64,000 nt of DNA from NCBI GenBank assembly GCA_903939755.1, contig CAJAII010000056.1, positions 1 to 64,000 of the forward strand. Direction: 5' to 3'. The notes beneath the pieces were generated by a model. That model did no database searches. It saw only the letters and a list, made by a program, of their open reading frames with translations, and was not told where the DNA came from. Below are positions 1 through 8,713 of this stretch, piece by piece. This stretch comes from an uncultured Flavobacteriales bacterium. Lineage in GTDB: Bacteria; Bacteroidota; Bacteroidia; Flavobacteriales_D; Crocinitomicaceae. A program made the position numbers and the translations under genes. Position 1 is the first letter of the stretch; each line of letters opens with the position of its first letter.

Positions 1-2
1 AA

Positions 3-359
3 CGTTTAGAAGACGAACGTAAGCGTATAGAAGAAGAAAAACTGGCCATGGCTGCTGAAAAAAAAGCCTTGGAAGAAACGAAAGAAAAAGATCGACTTGT
101 AGCAATAGAAAAATTAGAGAAAAAATTCCAAAATGTTTCAGGTGTACTTGTTATTGCAAACAAATCATATTTTCATGACGCACCCGATTTTTCTACCAAA
201 CGAAAAGCTTATTTAGTTAAATACGATATAGCGAATCTTTTGAGAACGCGAAATGGATTTGGATACGTGGAATATAGCAATAACGAAGGCGATAAAACTA
301 CCAGTGGTTGGATTAGTTTAACCGATCTAGCTGAAGAAGGGGCTGCTAATGGGTACTGA
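3..359 (+). CDS. C-terminal part of a coiled-coil/SH3-like protein (5' end outside window)
   Basis: The reading frame is open to the left edge, so the gene begins before the window; the first internal ATG is at 48 but charged Lys/Glu/Arg codons continue upstream of it in frame. The visible part starts with about 40 residues of highly charged, probably coiled-coil sequence and ends with a roughly 65-residue module rich in Tyr, Val and Gly that ends in a GWISL-type motif, as in bacterial SH3-like domains that bind cell-wall or peptide ligands. The function of the whole protein cannot be judged from this fragment. The SH3 reading rests on the pattern only. Confidence 0.6.
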   Translation, partial: RLEDERKRIEEEKLAMAAEKKALEETKEKDRLVAIEKLEKKFQNVSGVLVIANKSYFHDAPDFSTKRKAYLVKYDIANLLRTRNGFGYVEYSNNEGDKTTSGWISLTDLAEEGAANGY

Positions 360-406
360 TTAATTTTACCAATACTTAGGATTCAATTAATTCGTAACTT
401 CTTTTC

Positions 407-3400
407 TTACAACTTTTGAATTTTCAACACCTGCTTTTTTAAGGTACTTGATTCCTTAACAACTAGCATGTACTGCCCAGTTACTAATTGAATCAAGGGA
501 AGTTGAATCGAATGTTTTCCTATAGCTAAATTCCCTGTTGATTTTGTATACACTAAGCGTCCAGACATATCCACAATTTCAATAAGCATGTTTTGTGGGC
601 TATCTATTTCGAAATCGAGTACACAAGATTCGTTAAAGGGATTGGGTGAAACGTTCAATTGAAAAAGACCTCCTGTCAAGTCATCTAATCCTGCATCATC
701 AGCAAAAGAGGTAAAATAAGCCGTGTCCGAACAATTCGCATTCGATGCCACCAACATGACATTATAGGTGCCAGGACTTGTATATAAATTGTAAGGTGTA
801 GCTAGATTTGAAAAAGTAGCGTTGCCAAAATCCCAAGCATAATTAGTAGCATTATAAGACGTATTACTAATGGTTGAATACGTCATTCCAACTGTGTTGC
901 CAGTAAAAACAGCATCAACAGAATCCATCGCAGCAATTATTGGAACACGTGGACTTATACAGGCATCTTTTTGAATTTCCCAATCATAAAAATAATAGTA
1001 ATAAGTTGCTCCAGCTGAAGAACCAGTAATTTGAAGCATTCCAGGTGTACTATATGGGTAAACGACTCCGCCATTATTTCTAACTAAATTCATTTGAGAA
1101 CCTCCCATTCGGTAACCGTTTCCTGGTGGGACGTGAAAATTTAACGCCACCCTTGAAGCACCTGCTGGTATGTTCACAAATCGAGTGTCCAATTGGTTGC
1201 CTGATGCATCCCAAAGTGTGATTGTTCGATCACCTGCTCCTGTTGCACTTACCCAAGCTGAGATAATCGTTAATGGTTGTTGTACATTAAATGTTAAATA
1301 TTGAACCGAAGCATTATTATGATTGGCACTTGTTCCGATAGCATTTGTTAGAGGTCCAACATAAGACAAAGGTTGAGGCTCATTATTTTCCACCCAAAAA
1401 GTATCTGTTACTGCCAAATAGGTTGAATAGGTGTTGCCAAACCAAAGCGGTGTAGCAGAAAATTCATCAGAATACCCAACTACATTTCCAAATGCACTGG
1501 CCGTAATAGTTACTGAATCTGCTTGACAAATTGCTAAATCAGAGGCGATTGGACTAACTGGCCTCGAGACATTGATATAAGCAGGTTTAATTAACGTGTC
1601 TTGACCTTGTGCATTACTAGCAATTAATTGAACAGAAAAAATCCCATTTTGTGTATAAACATGCGTTGGTGATTGCAGGTTCGAAGAAGTACCATCACCA
1701 AAATCCCATTGCCAAGCAATCGGACCATTCGTAGAAACATCAATAAAATTGATAACGCCGTCACAGGTGCTTTGTGTGGTTGCATAAAAATCAACAAGAG
1801 GAGGTGTACTTGGTAAATTACACGTCCATGTCATTACAAAACCCGGATTATTAAGATAGGTATCACTAAAAAACTTTAATGTCACTGCACCATACAAGCT
1901 CGTGATGCTGCCACCATTTGGCAACGTTGTTCCGGTATACTGTCCAATTAAAGGACTATTCACTGAGTTTCCATTATAAATATACAAATAGTCGTAATCT
2001 AATTCCAAGTTGAAACTGCTGAAATTTAGTGTAATTGTTGAGGCTCCTGCCGGCGCTATGGTAATCGTACTTGTTATATTATCTTGGTAATTATTAGCTA
2101 AGCCTCCTGGATCAAATAACGAACCTCCACAAGATGTTTGGGTTTGATTTACCCCATTTGGATTCATGGTAATGGAACACGGTAAGTTTGGATCAACCAC
2201 GATATAATTGAGTAAGGTTTCTGTATCGGATCCACACGCACCACCCGAGGCAGTCAAGCTCACTGTATAAGAACCTGGATTCATATAAGTATGTGAAGGA
2301 TTCAAAGTAGTCGACGTTCCACCATCACCAAAATTCCATAGGAAAGAACCACTATTTGTACTCGCATTAGCGAATGTAACCAATGCTGGAGATTGGCAAT
2401 ACGTTTGAAAAGTAGTGGAGAAACCAGCTGTAACCGTATAAGAAAAGACAGCGCCAACACCTACTGCATGCCATGCATTTGTCGTGGCAATAACTTCCGG
2501 TGTACAGGGTCCGAATAAATCAATAGCGGATTGAATGGCATAAAATCGAGCATCTTGATGATCCACATTTGGCGTTAAATAAATAGTCAAGTTTCTAAAG
2601 GCTATTTTTGACGCATTCGTAATACCCAAACCTGTAACGTTGAATGCATTCCCAATATCGTTGGTTCCGGTTCCACCGACAGTGAGTCTATAATACCAAT
2701 GGTTCTGAACACCCGAATTCGTGTGTACTCCACCGTTGTCTTGCGTTCCTGTATAATAATTTGTTCCTAAATACGTATCAGGATCTTGAAATGCATTGGG
2801 ATTACTCATACTTCTTATTCCTAATCCGTTGGGCGTAGCATCTTCGCCCATACTCCAATTAAGGGTATTGTTGTTCGCAAATGACGAAACCGAAATACCA
2901 AAAATATCTGAGAAGGATTCATTTAGCGCACCCGATTCGTTCGCATACACTAAACCTGCTGAATTAGAGGTAAGTCCGTGGGTAATTTCATGTCCAGTAA
3001 TATCTAAATCAGTTAGCGGCGTGAAGGTAGTACCGTTTCCATCTCCATAGGTCATTCGTTGGCCATCCCAAAATGCATTATTGTATCCTGTATTGTAATG
3101 CACATAACTTTTTAACATAAATCCATTTCCATCAATACTGTTTCGATTATGCACCTGATCAAAATAATCATAGGTCATTTCTGCACCCCAATGGGCATCT
3201 GTAGCATATTGATCCATTGATGCGTTTACGTTGTTCCAATTATTGTCTAAATCTATAAAATCTACCGCAGCGCCATAATTCGATGTGTTATTAAGGTCAT
3301 AGGTTTGAATGCCGTTTCCTCTTCCAGTTTCTCGAAGTCTAAATTGATTGTTAAAATAATCAGCCATCATGGCACGATTTCCAGAATATACCGTTACCGC

Positions 3401-4132
3401 ATTCCCCAAGCTATCCGCTGTATGAATTTGATCAGTTGAATAAACCACGAGCCCGGTATGCGCATCAACATAAATATTTTGACGGCTTAAAGGTTGACTC
3501 GCATAGATATCCATCTTATACGCCAATTGAAATACTGCTCGATTATAATCTCCGTTCGTTGCTACCCAAACTAGCGCAGGTTTCGGGAAATAACTTGCTT
3601 CAGCATTCTGAGTTTCATATTTCAGCAATGCTTCTTCCATTGGAACGTCCCATTTGTATGTGGAAGCATTAACAGCATTAATGGCAGATTGAACAGCAAC
3701 CGATGCTTCAATTGAAGGACTAGCACTTTGATCAATATTCGTATAAAACGCCCCGTTAATTGAAGATAATTTACCGGCTATAAAGTGTGCTTTATAAATT
3801 CCAAACTCAACTGGACTTCCTTTATAATATTGCTGAAAGGTGAGGTGTTTTTGTTCTTGATTATCGGATTCAGCTTTCATTAATTCGAAGCTATAATCTG
3901 CAGATAAATTAAATAGTTTACTCAGAAAATCGACAATCTGTCCTTCATTAATTGATAGTTCAGCACTAAATTGAATATAATCTGGCACCCTATTTTCTCC
4001 TTTTAACCTTAAAACAGTTGCATAGGGATATTTTTGAGAGGCTTCATTGCCATAATAAACTTGCTGGGCAGAACAGGGGGAAGTAACTTGTAATGCTGCG
4101 AATAAAATAGAAAGGATAAATGTAAGTTTCAT
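407..4132 (-). CDS. Secreted thermolysin-like M4 metalloprotease with PKD/CUB modules and T9SS sorting domain
   Basis: A predicted extracellular zinc endopeptidase of 1241 residues. An N-terminal signal peptide (about 1-22) is followed by an FTP/PepSY-type propeptide (about 40-180). The M4 catalytic domain (about 230-570) contains HEITH near residues 379-383 and the third-ligand motif NESFSD about 20 residues later. After it come a PKD domain (about 585-645, WNFGDGG), a CUB-like domain (about 655-775), a second PKD (about 778-855, WDFGDG), a domain of unknown type (about 860-1060), a third PKD-like domain (about 1065-1133) and a C-terminal type A T9SS sorting domain (about 1158-1241, starting around SPNPF). 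In this family the propeptide inhibits and helps fold the enzyme, and the C-terminal domain sends it across the outer membrane by type IX secretion. It stands alone on the minus strand with no clear operon partner. Confidence 0.93.
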   Translation of the reverse strand: MKLTFILSILFAALQVTSPCSAQQVYYGNEASQKYPYATVLRLKGENRVPDYIQFSAELSINEGQIVDFLSKLFNLSADYSFELMKAESDNQEQKHLTFQQYYKGSPVEFGIYKAHFIAGKLSSINGAFYTNIDQSASPSIEASVAVQSAINAVNASTYKWDVPMEEALLKYETQNAEASYFPKPALVWVATNGDYNRAVFQLAYKMDIYASQPLSRQNIYVDAHTGLVVYSTDQIHTADSLGNAVTVYSGNRAMMADYFNNQFRLRETGRGNGIQTYDLNNTSNYGAAVDFIDLDNNWNNVNASMDQYATDAHWGAEMTYDYFDQVHNRNSIDGNGFMLKSYVHYNTGYNNAFWDGQRMTYGDGNGTTFTPLTDLDITGHEITHGLTSNSAGLVYANESGALNESFSDIFGISVSSFANNNTLNWSMGEDATPNGLGIRSMSNPNAFQDPDTYLGTNYYTGTQDNGGVHTNSGVQNHWYYRLTVGGTGTNDIGNAFNVTGLGITNASKIAFRNLTIYLTPNVDHQDARFYAIQSAIDLFGPCTPEVIATTNAWHAVGVGAVFSYTVTAGFSTTFQTYCQSPALVTFANASTNSGSFLWNFGDGGTSTTLNPSHTYMNPGSYTVSLTASGGACGSDTETLLNYIVVDPNLPCSITMNPNGVNQTQTSCGGSLFDPGGLANNYQDNITSTITIAPAGASTITLNFSSFNLELDYDYLYIYNGNSVNSPLIGQYTGTTLPNGGSITSLYGAVTLKFFSDTYLNNPGFVMTWTCNLPSTPPLVDFYATTQSTCDGVINFIDVSTNGPIAWQWDFGDGTSSNLQSPTHVYTQNGIFSVQLIASNAQGQDTLIKPAYINVSRPVSPIASDLAICQADSVTITASAFGNVVGYSDEFSATPLWFGNTYSTYLAVTDTFWVENNEPQPLSYVGPLTNAIGTSANHNNASVQYLTFNVQQPLTIISAWVSATGAGDRTITLWDASGNQLDTRFVNIPAGASRVALNFHVPPGNGYRMGGSQMNLVRNNGGVVYPYSTPGMLQITGSSAGATYYYYFYDWEIQKDACISPRVPIIAAMDSVDAVFTGNTVGMTYSTISNTSYNATNYAWDFGNATFSNLATPYNLYTSPGTYNVMLVASNANCSDTAYFTSFADDAGLDDLTGGLFQLNVSPNPFNESCVLDFEIDSPQNMLIEIVDMSGRLVYTKSTGNLAIGKHSIQLPLIQLVTGQYMLVVKESSTLKKQVLKIQKL

Positions 4133-4190
4133 AGTAAAATTCTAGATCACTAAGATAGGACAAATAGAATAAAATACTATTAATAAAAGA

Positions 4191-6092
4191 TTACATTTTT
4201 TCAGGAGCTTCAATTCCCAACAAAGCCAATCCACTTTTTATAACCTTGGCCACATTTGCGCATAGCAACAAGCGGCCGACCTTAGCATCCTCATTCGCTT
4301 CAATTAAGATCGGAATTGTTTGATAAAAATGACTGAATTGCTTAACTAATTCGTACAAATAATTGGCTAATAATGCGGGAGAATAATTGGCTGCGGCATC
4401 TTTGATAATCGTTGGATATAAAGCCAAGCATTTAACCAATTCCTTCTCTTCCACTTGCAATTGAAATGAATTTTTTAGCTCGTAATTTTCTAGTTTTCCT
4501 TTCTTTAACAAAGAACAAATTCGAGCATGTGCATATTGTATAAAAGGACCAGTATTCCCGGTAAGGTCAACCGATTCTTCAGGATTAAATAACATACGTT
4601 TTTTAGGATCGACCTTCAGTAAATAATATTTCAATCCTCCCATTCCAATCTGCGCATACAATTGAGCGCGTAAATTTTCAGTCATTCCTTCCAAATGACC
4701 TCTTTCTTTGGTTATTTCAGTAGCTTTCTCAATAACTTCCTCCATCAAATCATCCGCATCCACGATTGTACCTTCCCGAGATTTCATTTTACCACTTGGT
4801 AAATCTACCATACCATACGAAAGATGGAAACAGTTTTTTGCCCAAGCGTACCCTAATTTATGAAGAATTAAAAACAGGACTTTAAAATGATAATCTTGCT
4901 CATTTCCAACGGTATATACCATTCCATCAAGAGAAGGATAATCAGAAAATCGATCAATGGCAGTGCCAATATCTTGGGTAATATAAACTGCTGTTCCATC
5001 AGACCGCAATACTATTTTTTCATCTAATCCTTCTGCGGTAAGATCAATCCAAACGGAACCATCCTCTTTTTTAAAAAACACGCCTGAACGCAAGCCCTCC
5101 ACGATAACATCTTTTCCTAATAAATACGTTTCTGATTCGTAGTACAATTTATCAAAATCAACCCCCATTTTTTGGTACGTAAGCTCAAAACCGGCATAAA
5201 CCCAATTATTCATAGTGGTCCAAAGCAAATAGGTTTGAGGATCACGGGCTTCCCATTTTACTAACATTTCTTTTGCTTCGCGCAATAAGGCCGTTTCGTT
5301 TTTCGCTAAATCCTTAATTTTATCTTGAATGGCTTGCTGCGCCTTCTCCTCTTTTCCGAATAGGGCTTCTTGAAATTTCTTGTAGGCATCCACTACCCCA
5401 TTTGAAAAACCATCAAATACGCCATTTTCCCATTGAGAAATAATCTCATTGGCTTCCGCATTGAAACGTTTATCAAACTCAACGTAATATTTCCCAACTA
5501 ACTTATCGCCTTTTAATCCGGTATTAGCCGGGGTTTCACGCTCGCCTTTTGCATTTAATGGTGAAAATTTCTCCCAAGCCAACATACTTTTACAAATATG
5601 TATACCACGATCATTGATCACTTGAGTTTTAATCACTTCATGCCCAGCGGCTTTCACTATTTCAGCTAAAGAATACCCTAAAAAGATATTTCGCAAGTGT
5701 CCTAGATGAAGCGGTTTATTAGTGTTTGGCGAAGAATATTCCACCATAATCATTGGCTGACTATTTTTCGGAGCCATTCCGAAAGTTGGATCCGCATTAA
5801 TGGCATGAAACGAATTAAACCAATACGTATCAGAAAAAGACAAATTCAAAAAACCATTAATTACTTCGTATGCATCCAGCTCTTGAGAATGCTCGGAAAT
5901 AAAAGTTCCAATTTTCTCCCCCGCAAGTTGGGGCGATGTTTGCATTAATTTAGCAAATGGAAAAACAACGAGTGTGAGGTCCCCTTTAACATCCTTTCGT
6001 GTGGCTTGAAATTGAATCGAAGTTTCCGAAATTTGAGTATTGAAGAGCTCGACCGAATTAAGCAGTAATAATTCCTTGATTTTATTTTCCAT
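4191..6092 (-). CDS. argS: Arginyl-tRNA synthetase
   Basis: This class I aminoacyl-tRNA synthetase charges tRNA-Arg in the cytoplasm. It has an N-terminal additional domain (about 1-100), the HIGH-type signature as HLGH near residue 128 and the KMSKS-type signature as KMKSREGT near residue 435, followed by the helical anticodon-binding (DALR-like) domain. At 633 residues it is a little longer than many bacterial ArgRS. I chose the ATG at 6092; a TTG five codons upstream is possible but would lengthen the overlap. The gene overlaps the end of the upstream arginase gene by 11 bases, so the two are probably co-transcribed and perhaps translationally coupled. Confidence 0.95.
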   Translation of the reverse strand: MENKIKELLLLNSVELFNTQISETSIQFQATRKDVKGDLTLVVFPFAKLMQTSPQLAGEKIGTFISEHSQELDAYEVINGFLNLSFSDTYWFNSFHAINADPTFGMAPKNSQPMIMVEYSSPNTNKPLHLGHLRNIFLGYSLAEIVKAAGHEVIKTQVINDRGIHICKSMLAWEKFSPLNAKGERETPANTGLKGDKLVGKYYVEFDKRFNAEANEIISQWENGVFDGFSNGVVDAYKKFQEALFGKEEKAQQAIQDKIKDLAKNETALLREAKEMLVKWEARDPQTYLLWTTMNNWVYAGFELTYQKMGVDFDKLYYESETYLLGKDVIVEGLRSGVFFKKEDGSVWIDLTAEGLDEKIVLRSDGTAVYITQDIGTAIDRFSDYPSLDGMVYTVGNEQDYHFKVLFLILHKLGYAWAKNCFHLSYGMVDLPSGKMKSREGTIVDADDLMEEVIEKATEITKERGHLEGMTENLRAQLYAQIGMGGLKYYLLKVDPKKRMLFNPEESVDLTGNTGPFIQYAHARICSLLKKGKLENYELKNSFQLQVEEKELVKCLALYPTIIKDAAANYSPALLANYLYELVKQFSHFYQTIPILIEANEDAKVGRLLLCANVAKVIKSGLALLGIEAPEKM

Positions 6093-7035
6093 TTTTTGCT
6101 TTTTCAAGGACTTTCACCATGTTTTGTATTAATTCAAAAGCGACTTCCGCCATTTTATTTTTTTTATCATCCAAACAAGGATTAACCTCTACCAATTCGA
6201 AGGCTGCAATATTTGGTAATTGGATCATTTCAGTTAAAAGACAATTAGCTTCCGAAATTGATAAGCCATTAGGAACAGGTGTGCCAGTTCCGTTACTGGT
6301 TTCGAAAGGATCCATTGAATCGACATCAAAAGAAACATAAACGATATCACAGGATGAGAATTTAGCTTTGAGTTCAAGTATTAAATTATTGATCCCCATT
6401 GAACGTAATTCAGCCACCGAATAATTTTTTATCCCTAATTGCTGCATCAAAAAATCCTCTTGAGATTCTGTATCACGTACCCCAATAAAAACTAAATCTT
6501 CCGGAAGAATCGCTGTACTTTTTAGCGAATTCCATTGAGTTGCCGTTGCAACATCCACTTCATTTTCTTTACAAGCCAGATTATCTACTCCTAAGGCGGT
6601 GGCCAAAGGCATTCCATGTAGATTTCCTGATGGAGTGGTATAAGGAGTATGCATATCGGCATGTGCATCAATCCACAAAACGCCTATTTTTTTACCAGGG
6701 TACGCCTTTTTGAGACCAGATAGTGTACCACCCGCAGAACCATGATCACCAGAAATAATAAAAGGAAGCTTATTTAATGCATGTTGATTTTGAATTTCCT
6801 GTTCAATAAATCCAAAAACCTTCACCATGCCATCAATGCGCTTTGCTTTTCGATAGGGTGAATCAACATCTAGTAAATAATTACAATCGGCAAGAATTAT
6901 GGGTGGAAAAACAGAAAAAAATGAGCTATTTTGGTCCCTTGCAGCAGAAACAATCGCTGCAGGACCAAGAGAAGCACCACGCGTTCCAGCACCAATTTCT
7001 GATGGATTAAATATAAATTGAATTTCTAAAGACAT
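6082..7035 (-). CDS. rocF: Arginase family ureohydrolase
   Basis: Predicted manganese-dependent hydrolase, most likely arginase (L-arginine to ornithine and urea). The metal-binding motifs are in order: GDHG near residue 95, DAHADMHTP near 121-129 and SFDVDSMDP near 236-244. SGNLHGMP, after the second motif, is typical of arginases rather than agmatinases. The length of 317 is usual for the family. It starts at an ATG and its end overlaps argS by 11 bases. A plausible but imperfect promoter box (TAACTTTA) lies about 20 bases upstream. Formiminoglutamase is the main alternative; the SGNLHGMP motif argues against it. Confidence 0.87.
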   Translation of the reverse strand: MSLEIQFIFNPSEIGAGTRGASLGPAAIVSAARDQNSSFFSVFPPIILADCNYLLDVDSPYRKAKRIDGMVKVFGFIEQEIQNQHALNKLPFIISGDHGSAGGTLSGLKKAYPGKKIGVLWIDAHADMHTPYTTPSGNLHGMPLATALGVDNLACKENEVDVATATQWNSLKSTAILPEDLVFIGVRDTESQEDFLMQQLGIKNYSVAELRSMGINNLILELKAKFSSCDIVYVSFDVDSMDPFETSNGTGTPVPNGLSISEANCLLTEMIQLPNIAAFELVEVNPCLDDKKNKMAEVAFELIQNMVKVLEKAKNGK

Positions 7036-7122
7036 AAAGTATTGCTTTTCATAGCGCCGTAAAGTTACAGATTTTACAGGAAAGAAAACAGAAATAGCAC
7101 CCTAGTATCAACTACTTTTAAC

Positions 7123-7130
7123 TACATTTG
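7123..7130 (+). promoter_or_regulatory. Putative -7 promoter box for the tRNA-Ala locus
   Basis: TACATTTG fits the Bacteroidota sigma factor consensus TAnnTTTG. No good TTG-type -33 box lies 19 bases upstream. If used, transcription would begin near 7134 and pass through both 51-base tRNA fragments before reaching the intact tRNA at 7255, so the fragments would form part of the precursor leader. Confidence 0.45.
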
Positions 7131-7152
7131 TATTTCATTTCAAAAAATAGTT

Positions 7153-7254
7153 GGGGATGTAGCTCATCCGCCCAGGCGGAGGCTAGAGTTTGATAATTGA
7201 CATGGGGATGTAGCTCATCCGCCCAGGCGGAGGCTAGAGTTTGATAATTGACAT
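7153..7254 (+). repeat. Two tandem 51-bp units carrying the 5' part of tRNA-Ala with a hairpin in the D-loop
   Basis: Units 7153-7203 and 7204-7254 are identical by eye and abut the tRNA-Ala gene, which starts exactly one period later at 7255. Each unit begins with the first 14 bases of the tRNA, then has TCCGCCCAGGCGGA (a perfect 6-bp hairpin) where the tRNA has GTT in the D-loop, then resumes with GGCTAGAGT, which is the 3' side of the tRNA D-arm. It ends in a unit-specific AT-rich tail. Each copy is therefore a 5' tRNA fragment with an inserted palindrome. It lacks an anticodon arm and cannot be a working tRNA. Confidence 0.9.
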
Positions 7255-7328
7255 GGGGATGTAGCTCAGTTGGCTAGAGTGCTTGACTGGCAGTCAAGAG
7301 GTCGTCGGTTCGAGCCCGATCTTCTCCA
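7255..7328 (+). tRNA. tRNA-Ala(GGC)
   Basis: A full cloverleaf can be drawn: acceptor GGGGATG with CTTCTCC, a D-arm, a 5-bp anticodon stem CTTGA/TCAAG with loop CTGGCAG (anticodon GGC, reading GCC) and a T-arm with GGTTCGAG. The acceptor stem has the G3:U70 pair that marks alanine tRNAs and discriminator A73. Positions 6 and 67 form a U-U mismatch. CCA is not encoded (the next bases are CGC). A terminator-like hairpin follows at once. The gene is bracketed by partial copies of itself on both sides. Confidence 0.95.
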
Positions 7329-7332
7329 CGCT

Positions 7333-7365
7333 AAAAAAAAAGAGGTTTTTTAACCTCTTTTTTTT
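7333..7365 (+). terminator. Rho-independent terminator after tRNA-Ala
   Basis: AGAGGTT pairs with AACCTCT across a TTTT loop. Runs of A on the 5' side and T on the 3' side extend the stem and supply the U-tract. It begins about five bases after the mature tRNA end. Confidence 0.85.
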
Positions 7366-7585
7366 ATTCAAAATAAATTGGGCGAGAAGTTCATACCGAG
7401 CGAAGTTTTTACGGAGCCGAGGTAAGCCCGATCTTCTCCACGATATTAAAAAAGAGGTTTTTGACCTCTTTTTTAATTCAAAATAAATTGGGCGAGAAGT
7501 TTGTACCGAGCGAAGTTTTTACGGAGCCGAGGTAAGCCCGATCTTCTCCACGAAATTAAAAAAGAGGTTTTTGACCTCTTTTTTA
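7366..7585 (+). repeat. Two tandem 110-bp units carrying the tRNA-Ala 3' end plus a terminator hairpin
   Basis: Units 7366-7475 and 7476-7585 differ at only about three positions by eye. Each contains an exact 18-base copy of the tRNA 3' end and first trailer bases (7425-7442 and 7535-7552, matching 7313-7330), followed by a 13-bp perfect hairpin with T-run (7446-7476 and 7556-7586) resembling the terminator after the real tRNA. The first half of each unit is unlike the tRNA but holds GAGAAG, which could pair with CTTCTC of the fragment, with TACC/GGTA nested inside. The last hairpin may also terminate the convergent gene that ends at 7589. Confidence 0.9.
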
Positions 7586-7588
7586 ATT

Positions 7589-8200
7589 TTACTCCCTACT
7601 TAAGCAACAGCTAAATATCCTATTGATATCTTGCTGAATATAAAGTGAATAAGCTCCAACACTAGCCATGAAAAATTCACCTTGTGTAATGGCAGAAATT
7701 GTTGAAGCCTTCTCAAAAACTGCTTCAAAGAAAAAATTCTTAGTAATGGGTTGCCATTTTAATTGCATCAATCTTTCAAATTTTTCTTTACCCAGTTGAT
7801 TCAAGCATTTTGATAAAACGGAATTAGCATAATCTTCACTTCTAAAAATCCCATTGTTTTGCAATTTTTTAATAATGTAGCGTTCCGACTTAAGTAAATT
7901 AAAATCAATTTGTTTGTTTATTAAATAATAGGGTGAAATAAAATCGTGTTCGAGAGGATCGACATAGTGAATATAGCGTTGACTATCCAAATCCAACAAC
8001 TCAAAAAAATGTTTTTTACACGGAATTTTCTTCTCCAAACTGCAGCCAACAGGATAGGAAATTGATCGTTCAAAATGCACTTCTGTATCAACACCAATAA
8101 ATGAGGTAGTGAAAAAGGTGTAATTGAATTCAGGGACAAATTCAAAATAAAATAAGGGGTTTCCAATCTCATCATATTGGAAATAAAATTCACTTTTCAT
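7589..8200 (-). CDS. Hypothetical protein, second gene of a two-gene unit
   Basis: I do not recognise this 203-residue protein. It has no signal peptide or membrane segment; it is rich in Phe, Tyr and Ile, with a cysteine pair near the C-terminus (CCLSRE end). It starts at an ATG 12 bases after the stop of the upstream gene at 8213-8713, so the two probably share a transcript. Its gene ends at the last hairpin of the tRNA-Ala repeat array. If the upstream protein is an ADP-ribosyltransferase-like enzyme, a partner or immunity role would be reasonable, but the sequence gives no direct sign of it. Confidence 0.6.
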   Translation of the reverse strand: MKSEFYFQYDEIGNPLFYFEFVPEFNYTFFTTSFIGVDTEVHFERSISYPVGCSLEKKIPCKKHFFELLDLDSQRYIHYVDPLEHDFISPYYLINKQIDFNLLKSERYIIKKLQNNGIFRSEDYANSVLSKCLNQLGKEKFERLMQLKWQPITKNFFFEAVFEKASTISAITQGEFFMASVGAYSLYIQQDINRIFSCCLSRE

Positions 8201-8212
8201 ATAATTATATTA

Positions 8213-8713
8213 TTAATTAAAAGGTCTAAATTCATCTATAGCTCTATAATGGAACGTTCCTTTTTCACCAGGATAATCCCAACATACTTCGTTTTGAAAA
8301 CGGAATAAAGTCAGGGCCCGGAGCGAAACATCCTTGTTTGTATATACATACATTGAATTAGGATCATATCCCAAAAATGGCGCGAAATCATTCCTTGCAG
8401 CATAGTCAATAAACCAATCATTATCAATTATTTGAGTGTCAATTCTCCAGTAATCATATGCTCTAATTGGATTGTCTCCATACATTTTACCCAATTCCTC
8501 ATCATGCGCAAAGGGATAAACAAAAGGATACCAATCATAAGTTGGATTTGACATTAAATTATGCGCATAAACTCCCTTAGGAATTATCGAATAATCACGG
8601 TCTTGGGCAAGTAAGCCCCACTCTACTATTCCTTCCCGAAAAATCGGGTGCGCTACATGAAAAAGGTAGCGATGTGTCTGAATTTTTCTCGGTACAAAAA
8701 GTGCATTTTTCAT
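8213..8713 (-). CDS. Hypothetical protein with faint ADP-ribosyltransferase-like pattern
   Basis: A 166-residue soluble protein with no signal peptide. The N-terminal stretch RYLFHVAHP followed by REGIVEWGLL and then GVYAHN resembles the opening strand-helix pattern of ADP-ribosyltransferase-fold proteins (KptA, PARP-like and polymorphic-toxin ARTs), where a His in the first strand and a following GL after a helix are usual. YVYTNKDVSLRAL and a later Glu (QNEVC) could supply the Tyr and Glu of an H-Y-E triad. This is a pattern match by eye, not a family assignment. It precedes the 7589-8200 gene by 12 bases in the same direction. A role as toxin, modifying enzyme or neither remains open. Confidence 0.55.
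   Translation of the reverse strand: MKNALFVPRKIQTHRYLFHVAHPIFREGIVEWGLLAQDRDYSIIPKGVYAHNLMSNPTYDWYPFVYPFAHDEELGKMYGDNPIRAYDYWRIDTQIIDNDWFIDYAARNDFAPFLGYDPNSMYVYTNKDVSLRALTLFRFQNEVCWDYPGEKGTFHYRAIDEFRPFN

Noticed and set aside
7283-7486. Open frame of 67 codons running from tRNA-Ala into the repeats
   Set aside because: It starts inside the tRNA, crosses the terminator and repeats, and the 110-bp period is not a multiple of three, so the frame is not kept between units.
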